Below are positions 33,899-44,354 of a stretch of 64,000 bases of DNA, one piece after another (the first letter of the stretch is position 1; each line of letters opens with the position of its first letter). The position numbers were made by a program, and so were the translations under genes. The stretch spans positions 248,001 to 312,000 of the forward strand of contig NW_001799522.1 in assembly GCF_000165425.1 (NCBI RefSeq), read 5' to 3'. The stretch is from Paramecium tetraurelia (taxonomy: Eukaryota > Ciliophora > Oligohymenophorea > Peniculida > Parameciidae). The notes beneath the pieces are model-generated. The model had not been told where the DNA came from. It was given only the letters and a program-made list of their open reading frames with translations, and ran no database searches.

Positions 33899-35560
33899 TC
33901 ATATATATTTATACAATATTTGGAGAGATTATGTTTTCTCCAACTTATCTATCCATTTTTTATTTTTCTTGATCTCCACCAAAACTTATTCTTTTAAGTT
34001 AGTATTCTCTATCAGTGCCAATAACAAATAGATTGCTTTGCTAATTAGAGTCACTTTCAAATTTGATATCAAAACACTTTGTATTTTTTAACAATAATTG
34101 TTAATGATGTCGCTGAATTCACCTTACTAAATTATTAGCGTATAATTATTACAGCAATTGATTATTGTTGTATCAGACATTTAGCTATTCTCTATGCTTC
34201 TGGCTATGTCAATATCCAATAGTTTCCATTTTATTCAACATCTCTGCTGAATATAGTGTCCCCTTTGAAATAGAGTAATTATTTAATTTATGCTTTGATG
34301 AAATCCACTGCTTGAACTTAAGTGTACTTAATTATATAGGAAATAAAGTAGCAAATGAATTAATTTATATTGCTTTCCAATAAGATGCTGGTTTCACTCG
34401 ATAACAAAGAATTCAAGATCGATTCAAAACAGTAATCTTACAGTTCTTTAATTCTAATCTCATCATCCTTCAAACTAACTGTGTTTTATAAACCTATTGT
34501 ATCAAATTTTATGTCATCTCTAAGTTTAGGTTAATAAATAGATTAGATTATTTTAAAAACATGAATAGAGTTTAACCATTCAGGTAAGATGTCTTGCAAA
34601 ATTGACTTATTCACTTATTTAGTGTCATCGTATGTAAATATCACTTTCTGCAATGCTAGATAAAATTATGAGTTTCTGTGTAAGTGTTCCTATGATTATT
34701 ACATGTAAGTTTATATGTTTTTTAAAAAGTTCTTCCTTTCTTTCTTATCAGTGACATTCAATATTGCACAGAAAATCTAATATAGTTGTAATAAATACTG
34801 AAATGCCATCCTTATGTCTAAGATAATCTAGATTCTCTAATTATTAAAAGTATTCAATAACTTTCTATCTCTCTTCTGGAACTAGATTTGGTAATGCCAC
34901 TTTTAGAATTTATAAGCTCAACAGATGATTATGAATTCCCTTTTCTATGATTTTCATTGCTAAATTATCAATTTTTTCACTGTGATTCTAAAAAAGAGCT
35001 TTAACCTTATTGACTTATTAGGTAGTTGCTTCTCTTGTTAGGAATCTATCTAAAACAATGCTTGCATCTCCTTGGGCTACATAGTGATTTGCATTTTTGA
35101 ATAAAATCTCAAAAAATTAATTTCTGAATTCAGGAACCATATTTCTAACCATAGTAATTCCAATATAGTGACCATATTTAGATTATAATAATTCTCCAAA
35201 TTGTTTGTCATTCAATAATTTTGAGAATATCTATTATCTTACGTTTTGATCTGCACATTTAATTACTAATTAGATTGTTCTACCTCCGATTTTGGTTTAA
35301 GCAATTTAGTACAAGATGCCTTCAATTTTAGTAAAGACTTCTTCAGCTTTTTATTGCTTTTGTTCATTCTCTTGATTTCTGTGCTAAATTAAAAATCGAA
35401 TATCCTCTTTTAAGAATGAAATGAAATCAACATCTTTGCTTATTTTATTCTAATTTTTAGCAATTTTCTTTTATTTTTTATTGTCTGCTTTTGCTTTCAC
35501 TTCTTAGAGTTCTTCTGGCTCTTCATTTTAATTTTCTTCTACAATTCTCTTTTTCCCCAT
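33899..35560 (-). CDS. PUM3/Puf6-type pumilio protein
   Basis: 537 aa after introns at 34777-34798 (22 nt) and 34127-34152 (26 nt). A lysine-rich N-terminus (MGKKRIVEEN) precedes divergent Puf repeats, for example KIGGRTIQLVIKCADQNVRQ, FGELLQSKYGHYIGITMVRN and NHLLSLQILKVALPNLVPEE. A CPL-like segment follows with LRHKDGISIFCAI where other members have RTKDGARVA. PUM3/Puf6 is a nucleolar protein that binds rRNA or structured RNA without strong sequence specificity and acts in 60S ribosome assembly. Length is close to the 600-650 aa of homologues. Assignment rests on repeat pattern plus the CPL block. Confidence 0.75.
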
Positions 35561-35794
35561 ATATTAATTTTATAATTTTTATTTAAAACATCTATTTGAA
35601 GTATTTAAAAATTTAAATTTGACAACCATTTTCTTTTTAAATCAAGTTAAAAATGTTCGTTTCCACAGTTTTCATAAGTGTTTATTTCATATCTTAAATT
35701 AGAATTTTCCAGAGCAATGTTAAGTTATAGTTAATGATTAAATTGCATTTAAAGGCAAGTTTGATAAAAAAATTAGTTAAATATTTTTTATTTA

Positions 35795-36161
35795 ATGGCT
35801 AAATTGTGGCTCCTAGACTCTCCTTATGCAAAGGCATTTCACCTTATTCAAGAATATTAGAAGTACTAATATATTAGTCCAAGTGAAAAATCACTAATTA
35901 AGGGTAAAATTATATATATATATTTCAGACTTAATTATTCGAAAAGATGCTTCAGTCTCTAATTTATTGTGTTCAAGGAGCGATTTGGAGATGAGAGAAA
36001 ATCTATAAAAATTAATTAAAACAATTCGTTTATAAATAGAATTATAATAAAATGAAGACGACGATGTTTCGACAAGCACAAGTCTTAAATTCTTTTTGAG
36101 ACAGAAATTAAAGCTGAAAATTACTAATAGCAACTTCGATCTAGCTATAAATAAAAGATGA
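35795..36161 (+). CDS. Unknown protein, 113 aa
   Basis: ATG 35795, one 25-nt intron at 35904-35928, TGA 36159-36161. The sequence begins MAKLWLLDSPYAKAFHLI, continues SEKSLIKDLIIRKDASVSNL and ends in a basic, hydrophobic KFFLRQKLKLKITNSNF. An acidic spacer NEDDDVS lies in between. No family recognised. A coding-like fragment just upstream (about 35695-35770, reading NFPEQCQVIVNDQIAFKGKF) may be a further 5' exon that I could not join. It converges on the MYB gene with a 73-bp gap. Confidence 0.5.
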
Positions 36162-36234
36162 AATTGTTTATAATAATGAATGCATAATATGTTTATATGA
36201 TTACATATATATTGTTTACATTCTCTGGTTAACC

Positions 36235-37593
36235 TCATGGTTACAAATGTTTTTACAACATCTAGTTATTGTAAATTTTATAAAATTCTGCCCATTATGT
36301 AATTTGGTCAATCTATCCTGAATATTAGGATTAGATTGGAATTTGATAATTCAGCAATTATTATTGTTACATCATTTCAAAGAAAGGATTAACAAAGTTC
36401 AATCTTGTCATTTGATTTAATGAATATGACATTTGCATTCTGTCAATTTAAGTCTGTTTGAATTGTTATGTATTGATGATTGGTAAATTGTGCTAAGGGT
36501 AAATGAGAGGATTCTACTATGATGGCACGAATTGGCTGTTAAAGATAAGTGGAGAAACAGTGGAGGGGATCATGGCAACTTATGGAACAGCTTATTAAAT
36601 AATGGAAGGATTATTATTAAAGTGATCACATTTTAATTAATTTTCTTCCTTTATATTAATTTAATTTCCTAAATGAGTGTTGTAGCTTGGAGAACTCTGA
36701 ACATGTTACAACCCTAAGATAAATAATATTATATACCTGAATTGTTTTCATTGTTTTAATCTTCGTTAGGGCTGTCCTACTTTAAACTCTCATCGTTTGA
36801 TTTATGATTTTTTGATCTTGTCATTCTTTGGAAATTTTCGACAATCTCATCTTGTATCACAACCTTTTTGATTTTAGGTGGTTCCTTCTTTCCCTTTTAA
36901 AGTCTTCTCCTTCTTTGTAGATTACTTTTTTCTTCATCTGATGAGTTTTATGATTCTTCTTCGAAATCTTCATCATCTGAATCACCTAAATCACACTAGA
37001 ATCTTCTCTTTAGATTGGCATAGAATCGATTTTTGACCATATTTTCCTAAACATCTCAAATAGAAATATACAGGTCTTCCATCCAAAAAGCTTGAAATGT
37101 AGCTCCATTTAGTTCCAAACTTCTTATATAGTTTTAAGATCAATTTGTCTTCCTCTTCGGTCCACTTGTCTTAGTTTATTGTTCCTTAAAGCTAGTTCAA
37201 ATAACGCTCTCTAACTTATTTTCCTGTTCTCCAATTCATTACTGTACAGATCTTGCTCCATTTTTTTCCAAACTTTTACACTAATTCCTTCAACTATTAG
37301 TCCTCTTCAGGTGACCATAACTATCTTGAAGGTGCCTAGATAAAAAAATAGTAATTACTGAATCTGGATGGAGTTACTACCATTTAAACATACACTCTAA
37401 GGGTGTAGGTCCATTTAGTAACGAACTGATTGATTTCCAGTTTCCTTGTTGTAACACATGGAGCTCTTTCAGTTTTTCTACACACTTTGTTGTCCATGTG
37501 AACTTTGTCTATTTTATATTATTTATCAAATAATACTTCAATAGGATTCTCTTTGAATTCATTTTCATCTCTAGAATTAGATGCAACACTCAT
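36235..37593 (-). CDS. Three-repeat MYB-domain DNA-binding protein
   Basis: 419 aa after introns at 37509-37536, 37336-37358, 37047-37071 and 36714-36736. Three consecutive MYB repeats occupy about residues 20-170: TWTTKCVEKLKELHVLQQGN with WKSISSLLNG; WSPEEDQQLKELVQKFGKKW with SKICTVMNWRTGKQVRERYL; WTEEEDKLILKLYKKFGTKW with SYISSFLDGR. Repeats 2 and 3 keep all three tryptophans in the usual spacing. An acidic segment (DLGDSDDEDFEEE) and a basic stretch follow, then a long Gln/Asn/Pro-rich tail suited to transcriptional activation. This order matches 3R-MYB regulators of the cell cycle or CDC5/SNAPc-like factors; which one is not resolved. An opposite-strand open frame at 36237 is its shadow. 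Confidence 0.85.
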
Positions 37594-38150
37594 TCTATTG
37601 ACAGAAAATATTTTTTTTAAATATAATGAAAAAAATCATACATTTTTGCTTCCTTTTATATACAAAAAGTGACGAATTATTAATCCTATAATTTTAACAT
37701 GTTTTTGTTTTGGAAATTACACTCAACTTACCCCTTATTTAATTAATCCCCCCATTGTATGAAAAAAAACATAAACTTTAACGTCATCATTTTATTTTTA
37801 TCAAATTTTGTATACACGTGAAATATCATCATTAAATACCTCATTTAGAACGCTAAATTTCTTGGTATTTTTAATATTTTATAAATCTCTTGTTTTTGGA
37901 TTAAATTTGGTTATATTATATTAGCGTTACTTATTATATAATCAATTATTTGTAAATAGGCATTTTGAAAGAATATCTTATTGTGTAACACCGCAAACTT
38001 TTACTTAGAAGGAATTCTAAAACATAAATATATGCAAAATATATTAATGAAACTAATGGGATATCATTAGAATAAGAAAATGTTAAAATGAAGATCAATA
38101 AAAAGTACTCCATATATTAATATTGTATTTAATAATTATATAATCTCATC
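37594..38150. other. AT-rich divergent promoter region
   Basis: The stretch lies between the start codons of the MYB gene and the potassium-channel gene. At more than 550 bp it is long for this window. No frame or repeat is supported; regulatory elements cannot be recognised from sequence alone. Confidence 0.4.
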
Positions 38151-40538
38151 ATGTGGGATAGCAGATAAAAGAACAATCAAGATCTATTGGTTGTTAATGA
38201 GTTGTCAGAGTATTCTTCTGTTTCCCTAAAGAAAACTTTGTTATCAGGTTCTTAGAATCAAATCGAAATGATGCCATTAAAGCCAAAGCCTGTTCAGATT
38301 GTTCCTTTGAGTGAAGAATACGCTTATACAATGACTTAGCATATCCAATTGATAGGAGATTTAGCAGCAACTGATAAAACTGCGGTTTGCACTCAAAATT
38401 GGAAAGACGTAATTAATCTTAATAGTTGATAGACTGTTCGCAAACAATTCAATACTTAAACAATAACTCAATTTAAAACATCCTACTAAATTAATAGAGA
38501 AATATAATTGCTAACTTAAATAAAAAGGACTTATGTTAATTTGATGCCAATAATTGATCCACAAAGTTCCTTCCTCTCATATTGGAAAATCCCTGTATTG
38601 ATAATCACATTTGTAGTATTCATAGAAGTCCCACTAATAATATTTTTCGGAGATGACTTCTATTATACATTCCATAGTCCAACATATATATTCTTTAGAA
38701 GTGTAGTGATTGTACTAATATTAACATAAACATCATATAGCTGATTTTCATGATGGATATCTTCATAGAATTTCATGTGGCATTTTATAAATACGGAGCC
38801 TTGGTAAAAAATAGACGTAGAGTGGCTTTACATTATTTAATGGGTTCATTTACATTTGATTTTGTACCATTAATTGAAATTTTGATTACTACATTTTCCT
38901 ACACAATGGCGAATGTCTACACATTTCATTTACTATTCCTATTGAAAATGTACCCAGTTTATGAAATCGATCAACGATATCAAGATAAATTGTAGGTGTA
39001 TCCAAAATGGAAAAGTATATATATGATAGTGAGAATGATAATTGAGATTGTTTACTTGACCCATTTCTTCGGTTGCATCTTTTTTGGTACTGGCATGTAC
39101 ATGTTAAATCATTACGATAACCCAGATGAAGGCAAATACACTAATTCTTGGTTGACCTTTTCAAGTGGCAATTTTGGAACAATCCTCTATTACGATTGGA
39201 CAAAAAGATACATATTGTCAACATATTGGGCATTTGCAACTTTGACAACTGTTGCTTATGGTGACATCACACCAATGAATGAATTTGAAATCATAGTTGC
39301 TGAAGTGGCTATGATTGCTGCTGTCTTCTTGGTTGCTTTTAATGTAAATAACATTTAATAAACATTTGTTGATTACTTTGACGAAAAACGAAAATACAAT
39401 AAGGAAATAGTTGCAATTACTAAATTTATGCGATCCAAAAATGTTTCAGAAAAAACAGAGAAGGAAATTAGAAATTTCTTAGAGCACTATTTTAAAGAAA
39501 AGAGAAACAGGGATCAGTATTTAGAAGATCAGGTTTTCCAAAAATTGGCTCCTTAATTAAAGAACCGTCTAATGTATGAAGCCTATCAACCCTATTTATA
39601 TCAAGTCCCTTGGATTACCAACAATTTCTCAGATGATCTAATGCGAGAATTAAGTTAGGTTATGGAGGAAATTGATTATTCCAAAAAAGAAAATATCTTC
39701 TTAGATGGTGATGCAAATAGGGATGACAATGCCCTTTATTTTGTATAAATTGGACATATTGAAATCTTTGTTAATGTTCCTGAAACAGAAAAGCAAGAAG
39801 TCATTATGGCTCATTTAAAGTCAGGGGCAAGATTTGGCGATTATGCCTTTGTAACAGGATTACAACGAAAAGCGTCAGCCAGATCTAAGAAATATTCATA
39901 AGTAGTAAGATTGTCAAGAACAGACTTCATGGATAAGTTGAAGCTATTTCCATTGGATCACTAGCGTTACTGTTTCTTAAGAGATGAAATCATTTTCAAT
40001 AATGCATATTATGAACTAGGTATTGAATGTTTCACTTGTGGGTCTACTGATCATATGAGTATAGATTGCTCATTAACTCATTTGAGTATCGGTAAGGAAA
40101 TTATCAAAAGGGTTAGGAAAAGCATAGTTGAAAAGAAACTTAGGAAATTATCATTAAGTATTTGAATATATAATTCCCTAGATATATAATAAAACAGAAG
40201 CTACTAATTTTAAAGAAGTAAAAAACAGAAGGTCAGAATTATCAAAACTAAATAGCCAGAACAAGCAGAATTAGATGAATACAGCTCAATAATTAATAAG
40301 AAAATCTAATTTGAAGCCTTTTATAGTGAGAATTAGATCATTATTGAATGTAAGATCATCACAATATCATTTAGCCTTTACAATTGATAAGATTGATAAT
40401 TTTGTTAATTATTACCCTAATTTCAATATTGACTTTCTTATTAGTAAGAATAGGAAGAAGGAGAAACTCGTTTTTGCCAGAGAAGTTAGATAGAGAAGTG
40501 TAAGTTAAATCATCAGAAAGAGTGAAGCCATAATTTGA
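38151..40538 (+). CDS. Cyclic-nucleotide-domain potassium channel with C-terminal zinc knuckle
   Basis: About 765 aa; introns at 38409-38432 (24 nt) and 38712-38740 (29 nt), and at least one more near 40165 whose limits are unclear. A Gln-rich N-terminus is followed by six hydrophobic segments: SYWKIPVLIITFVVFIEVPL is S1, and MIIEIVYLTHFFGCIFFGTG is S5. The pore loop is STYWAFATLTTVAYGDITPM. The filter reads TVAYGD instead of TVGYGD. A C-linker and CNB domain follow (IGHIEIFVNV, GARFGDYAFVTG); the phosphate-binding cassette lacks a clear RTA/RTT. Then comes a CCHC knuckle, CFTCGSTDHMSIDC, and a basic tail. It belongs to the large EAG/CNG-like family of ciliate K+ channels that shape ciliary and somatic currents. 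Conductance through the altered filter cannot be assumed. Confidence 0.85.
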
Positions 40539-40701
40539 TTTTTATGTTAACTAGTTTAATTCTAAATATTTAATTATTTTATTCTACAATCGCCATAGGC
40601 AATAATAATTTAGATTATTAAAACTATGGTTGATTATCTAATATTATTACTGCAAATAAATTTCATAATGAAATTGATTTATTTATTTAATTATATCATA
40701 A

Positions 40702-41170
40702 ATGGGGTGTGGAGCATAAAAGAATTCATAAGGTCTCAATGATAAGCTTAGAGCTAAAGCATTGGAAATATTTCGAAGAATTGACATCAATAATTCAGGT
40801 TCTATAGATAAAGATGAAACTTAAAAATTTTGGAAAACTAACTTTGCCAAAGTTAATACTTAAGCTTTATTCAATGCAGTTGATTTCGACAAGAGCGGAC
40901 AGATATCAGAGGATGAATGGATGGCATTTTGGGAAATTGTTAAAAAAAGTGGTTATACAGATAAAGAAATCTTTGAAGAAGTATTGAATGTTAAAATAAA
41001 AATAGCTAGATAATTTAATGGAAGGAAAGGCATGGGTGTAGTTCAGAAAAGTAGATGAGTTTGTTAAAAGAGATTTATAAAGAAAGAACAGTTAAGTTTA
41101 GGAAATAGTAAAATAGAATTCAAAGAGAAAGTCACTTGTTCAATAATAATAAAGCTTTCATCAGCAATGA
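40702..41170 (+). CDS. EF-hand calcium-binding protein, likely N-acylated
   Basis: 147 aa after a 25-nt intron at 40981-41005. MGCGAQKNS offers Gly2 and Cys3 for myristoylation and palmitoylation. Two EF-hands are visible: DINNSGSIDKDE (residues about 33-44) and DFDKSGQISEDE (about 66-77), both with canonical ligands at positions 1, 3, 5 and 12. The C-terminal 60 residues are basic and Gln-rich with no second EF pair, so it is half the size of calmodulin. A membrane-tethered Ca2+ sensor is the inference. Close to the channel gene (163 bp) on the same strand. Confidence 0.8.
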
Positions 41171-41342
41171 ATTTATTATATATCTTCATAATTTTAAGTT
41201 ACTTATAATATAAATGCTGTAATTTTATTTTCCAAAATTATGAATATAAAATAGGGGGTATGAATTTAATTATATATAATTTTAGTTAATATAAAAGACG
41301 ACTAAATTGTTTAGTTGTCTCTTATATCTAAAGAGTCTTAGA

Positions 41343-42695
41343 TCAATCTTCCAAAAATTTCTCCTAGATTTAGATCATCTAATTTTAGATTGAAGTAACC
41401 TGTTGTTGATTGATTTCCATTTTCTAAATCAAATTATTACAATATACTTTGTAGATGTCCAATGATTTTGAATAATCATTGTACGCTTATTTGAAACGAC
41501 CTAATTCCTTATGGCAATCAGCACAGTTTCTTAAAGTAATGGCTAAATTGCCGTGCATTTCTCCACAAATTTAGGTATAAATTTTGATAGATTCTTAAAA
41601 ACAATTAACAGCCTCTTCATACTATTTTCTCTCATAATATGAACTTCCCAAATTATTTAATATTATTGCAATGCTTGCATGACTCTAACCATACAAATCT
41701 TATAAAATTTGCTATGATTTAATAAAATACCCTTCAAATTCATTGGAACTCTTGTTAATGGCCTTAATCTTTCCTAAAGAATGATAACAATCCGCAATAT
41801 CTTATGAGGAATTGCCCATAATTTTAATGTCTATTTCCAAACTTTGCATAATTAATTTTTCTGCTTTTTCTAAGTCTACATATTCATAAATAACAATTAC
41901 TTTCTGGAGTACTTTTCATTCTAAGGTACAAATTTCCTTTCAGATAAATAGATTTGGCTGTTTTAATATTCTCATAACCTAACTCATTAATCCATATAGT
42001 GATGGCTTAATCAATGAAGGTCATGGCATTTTCAATTTACCCCTCGTCTGAGAACAACTAAGCTAGTAAATGTAATGAATCAGCCACTTCCTAAAATGTT
42101 AATGAATTTTACTATTGAATTACTTGAATATAGGTCTTCTCTTATTTTGATGCTTTCAAGTAACATTTATTCAGCCAGATCATCTTGGAACATGAATCTA
42201 TAATAATTTCCCAACTATGTTAGAGTCAAGGCATAAACTTCGGTGTTGGTGAGATTATGTGAGATGAGCAATTGTCGAGCATAATCCAAAAATTTGAAAG
42301 TCTGTTCATAGTAGCAGCAATAGAAACAACATTTTCCTTCATTTAATTAGAATTCTTTAAATACCCATTTTGGCATAGGAATTACAGAGTCTCAGAATGT
42401 GATTTTTATTATTGGATGCCTTACATATGTCTTTGTCAATTTTAATCATTTTTATCAAATATTACATTGCTTAGTAAACTTAATTAATATCAATGAAAAT
42501 AGTAGCGAATCTCTCAAATATCTTGCTTTATAAAATCTAATCTTAATTATGCTTTACTAAGTCATCCTCTAGAATTTCTTCTGGGTTAATATTTTTGTCA
42601 TTGAGTTAGGTTTAGAGTTGTGTAAGTTTTTCGATGCCCTTTTAAAAGTTTTGTTTTTTGATGAGGATGTCTATTTCTTTTAGTTAATCTTCCAT
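41343..42695 (-). CDS. TPR-repeat protein
   Basis: About 420-440 aa; ATG 42695, TGA 41343-41345. One intron is at 41424-41447 (24 nt) and others are present but not all placed. The protein is a chain of helix pairs; the clearest TPR units are GNLAITLRNCADCHKELGRF with KQAYNDYSKSLDIYK near the C-terminus. The N-terminus (MEDQLKEIDILIKKQNFQKG) is also helical. The spacing with aromatic Y-x2-S-L resembles kinesin-light-chain or LGN/Rapsyn-type TPRs. Partner unknown. Confidence 0.6.
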
Positions 42696-42811
42696 TTCTG
42701 TGATGAAATAAATTTTATTAAAACCAAAGTAACAAAATGTAATTAAACTCTATTAATACATAAATAATATTTAATCAATAATTTTTGTAATTTGATAGTT
42801 CGAAATTAAGG

Positions 42812-43863
42812 TCATCGATTTCTGTTAATAAGTTTTCTGAAAAGCTAGATTTATCTTAGACTTTATTTTATGAAAGTAATTTCATAAGGAAGGTAGAAAT
42901 CTTTTGGTTATGAATTTCTGTAATTAGACTCATTAAAATATGATTATTATCCGAATAGTGGATGTCTTTATGACTCAAAACTTTTTGGGTAATCCTAAAT
43001 TAAATTATATATGTACAATTAAAGAAATACTAAGCCACAGTCAAAGTAGTCTTTATCTTGATTAGCATTTCGATAAGTTTAAGTATTTAATTCTGAATAA
43101 TCCTTTGTGGTTTTTGAAAAATAAGAATCGCCAGCAATAACTGATTAATTTTTCAACTAAGATTTGCCAAAGTCGACTAGGGTTATTTGATTCATCAATG
43201 AATAATAATATATGTTTTCTAATTTGATATTCTAATGGGAGTATCCTTCCATTTTGATAAATTTAACCACTCTTAATAATTCCTATTCATTACATCATTT
43301 ATTTACCTTCATAATATTATACATCTATTGATTGTCTAGAACGTTGTTCTTAATGCAAATATCGAGTGGGTGGCCTTCGAATAGATCATAAATTATATAA
43401 TTATGATTGGCTTCTATATAATATTCTCTAATTTTGGGTAAATTCTTGTGTTTTAAAAATTAGAGAGCTAAGACTTCATTTGTGAATTCCTATTGATAGA
43501 TAAAATGAATACTTATTCTAATTCTGGTCTGCCTTGCTTAAAAATTTTGCATGTGACCAATTCTTCATTTTGGAGATTTCTCATGCGTACAATCTACAAT
43601 ATAGAACTACAGTTTACAGATCCAAAATTTCCGTTTGAGATGATTTTTGCTATCTTGAAATGATTATTGATTCCTTAGAAGCAAACTTTTCCACTTAAAA
43701 ATTCCTTCAACATCATTCCCTAAGAGGGATCTATCTTGTAGATTCTGCTCTTCCGATTGTCAAATAACTCGAATTGTCCTATATCAGAAATGTCGCATTT
43801 TGACCACTTAAATCTAGGCTGAAAGGAGTTAAGTTTTATTATTTCAATTTCATTTTCCTACAT
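42812..43863 (-). CDS. Protein kinase-like protein lacking the HRD aspartate
   Basis: 326 aa after introns at 43594-43617 (24 nt), 43490-43512 (23 nt) and 43283-43306 (24 nt). It starts MQENEIEIIKLNSFQPRFKW, a lead-in of about 75 residues. The kinase domain then begins IAKIISNGNFGSIVRMRN with a shortened glycine loop, TCKIFKQ as the VAIK-like lysine, and YIIYDLFEGHPLDI at the hinge. The catalytic loop is SHQNIKLENI, so the HRD Asp is Asn, while DFG survives in ITLVDFGKSQL. Loss of the catalytic base predicts weak or no activity. The domain ends in RHPLFGQQSYF where active kinases have the closing helix. Only 116 bp from the TPR gene upstream on the map. Confidence 0.7.
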
Positions 43864-44354
43864 AATATAGAGATATACATTCTATAAATGAACCTCGTCT
43901 TTTAACATAAAAATACTGTATTTCTAGGATGAAAAGAACCTATATTTATAGCAGATCATCCAAATATTTTATTTTAAGATATTATATAAATAAATTTCCA
44001 TTAATAACTAAATAAGATCATATATTATCAGTTTTTATTTGTTTTTATTATTGATAGAGATGATTTTACTTTTCAAACATATTACGGAGTAGCAGTAATT
44101 ATCATTAAATCATAATTATTTCTGTTTTAATTTTTATAATGTAATCAAATTCCATCTTAAGTGGATAATATTAATATATTTTAATTATAGACAATTGTAA
44201 AATGAGAGAAAAATCTAGAACAATCTCTCCATTTTCTTAATAATTATGTGATGGTTCTGTAAATTAAATTGTATTATTCAGATTATCTGCATGAATTGAG
44301 AATGAAAAATAACTATCAGAACTCTACAATATTTATAATTATTATATTAAATAA
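43864..44354. other. AT-rich intergenic
   Basis: The region between divergent starts of the kinase-like gene and the PIP-kinase gene. A 30-codon frame at about 44200-44300 (MREKSRTISPFSQQLCDG) is the only coding-like element and is too short to trust. Confidence 0.35.

Noticed and set aside
36237-36461. Plus-strand frame MVTNVFTTSSYCKFY with a second piece MRGFYYDGTNWLL near 36507
   Set aside because: Both are shadows of the Gln-rich tail of the MYB gene, whose minus-strand frame runs unbroken to TGA 36235-36237 once the 23-nt intron at 36714-36736 is removed.
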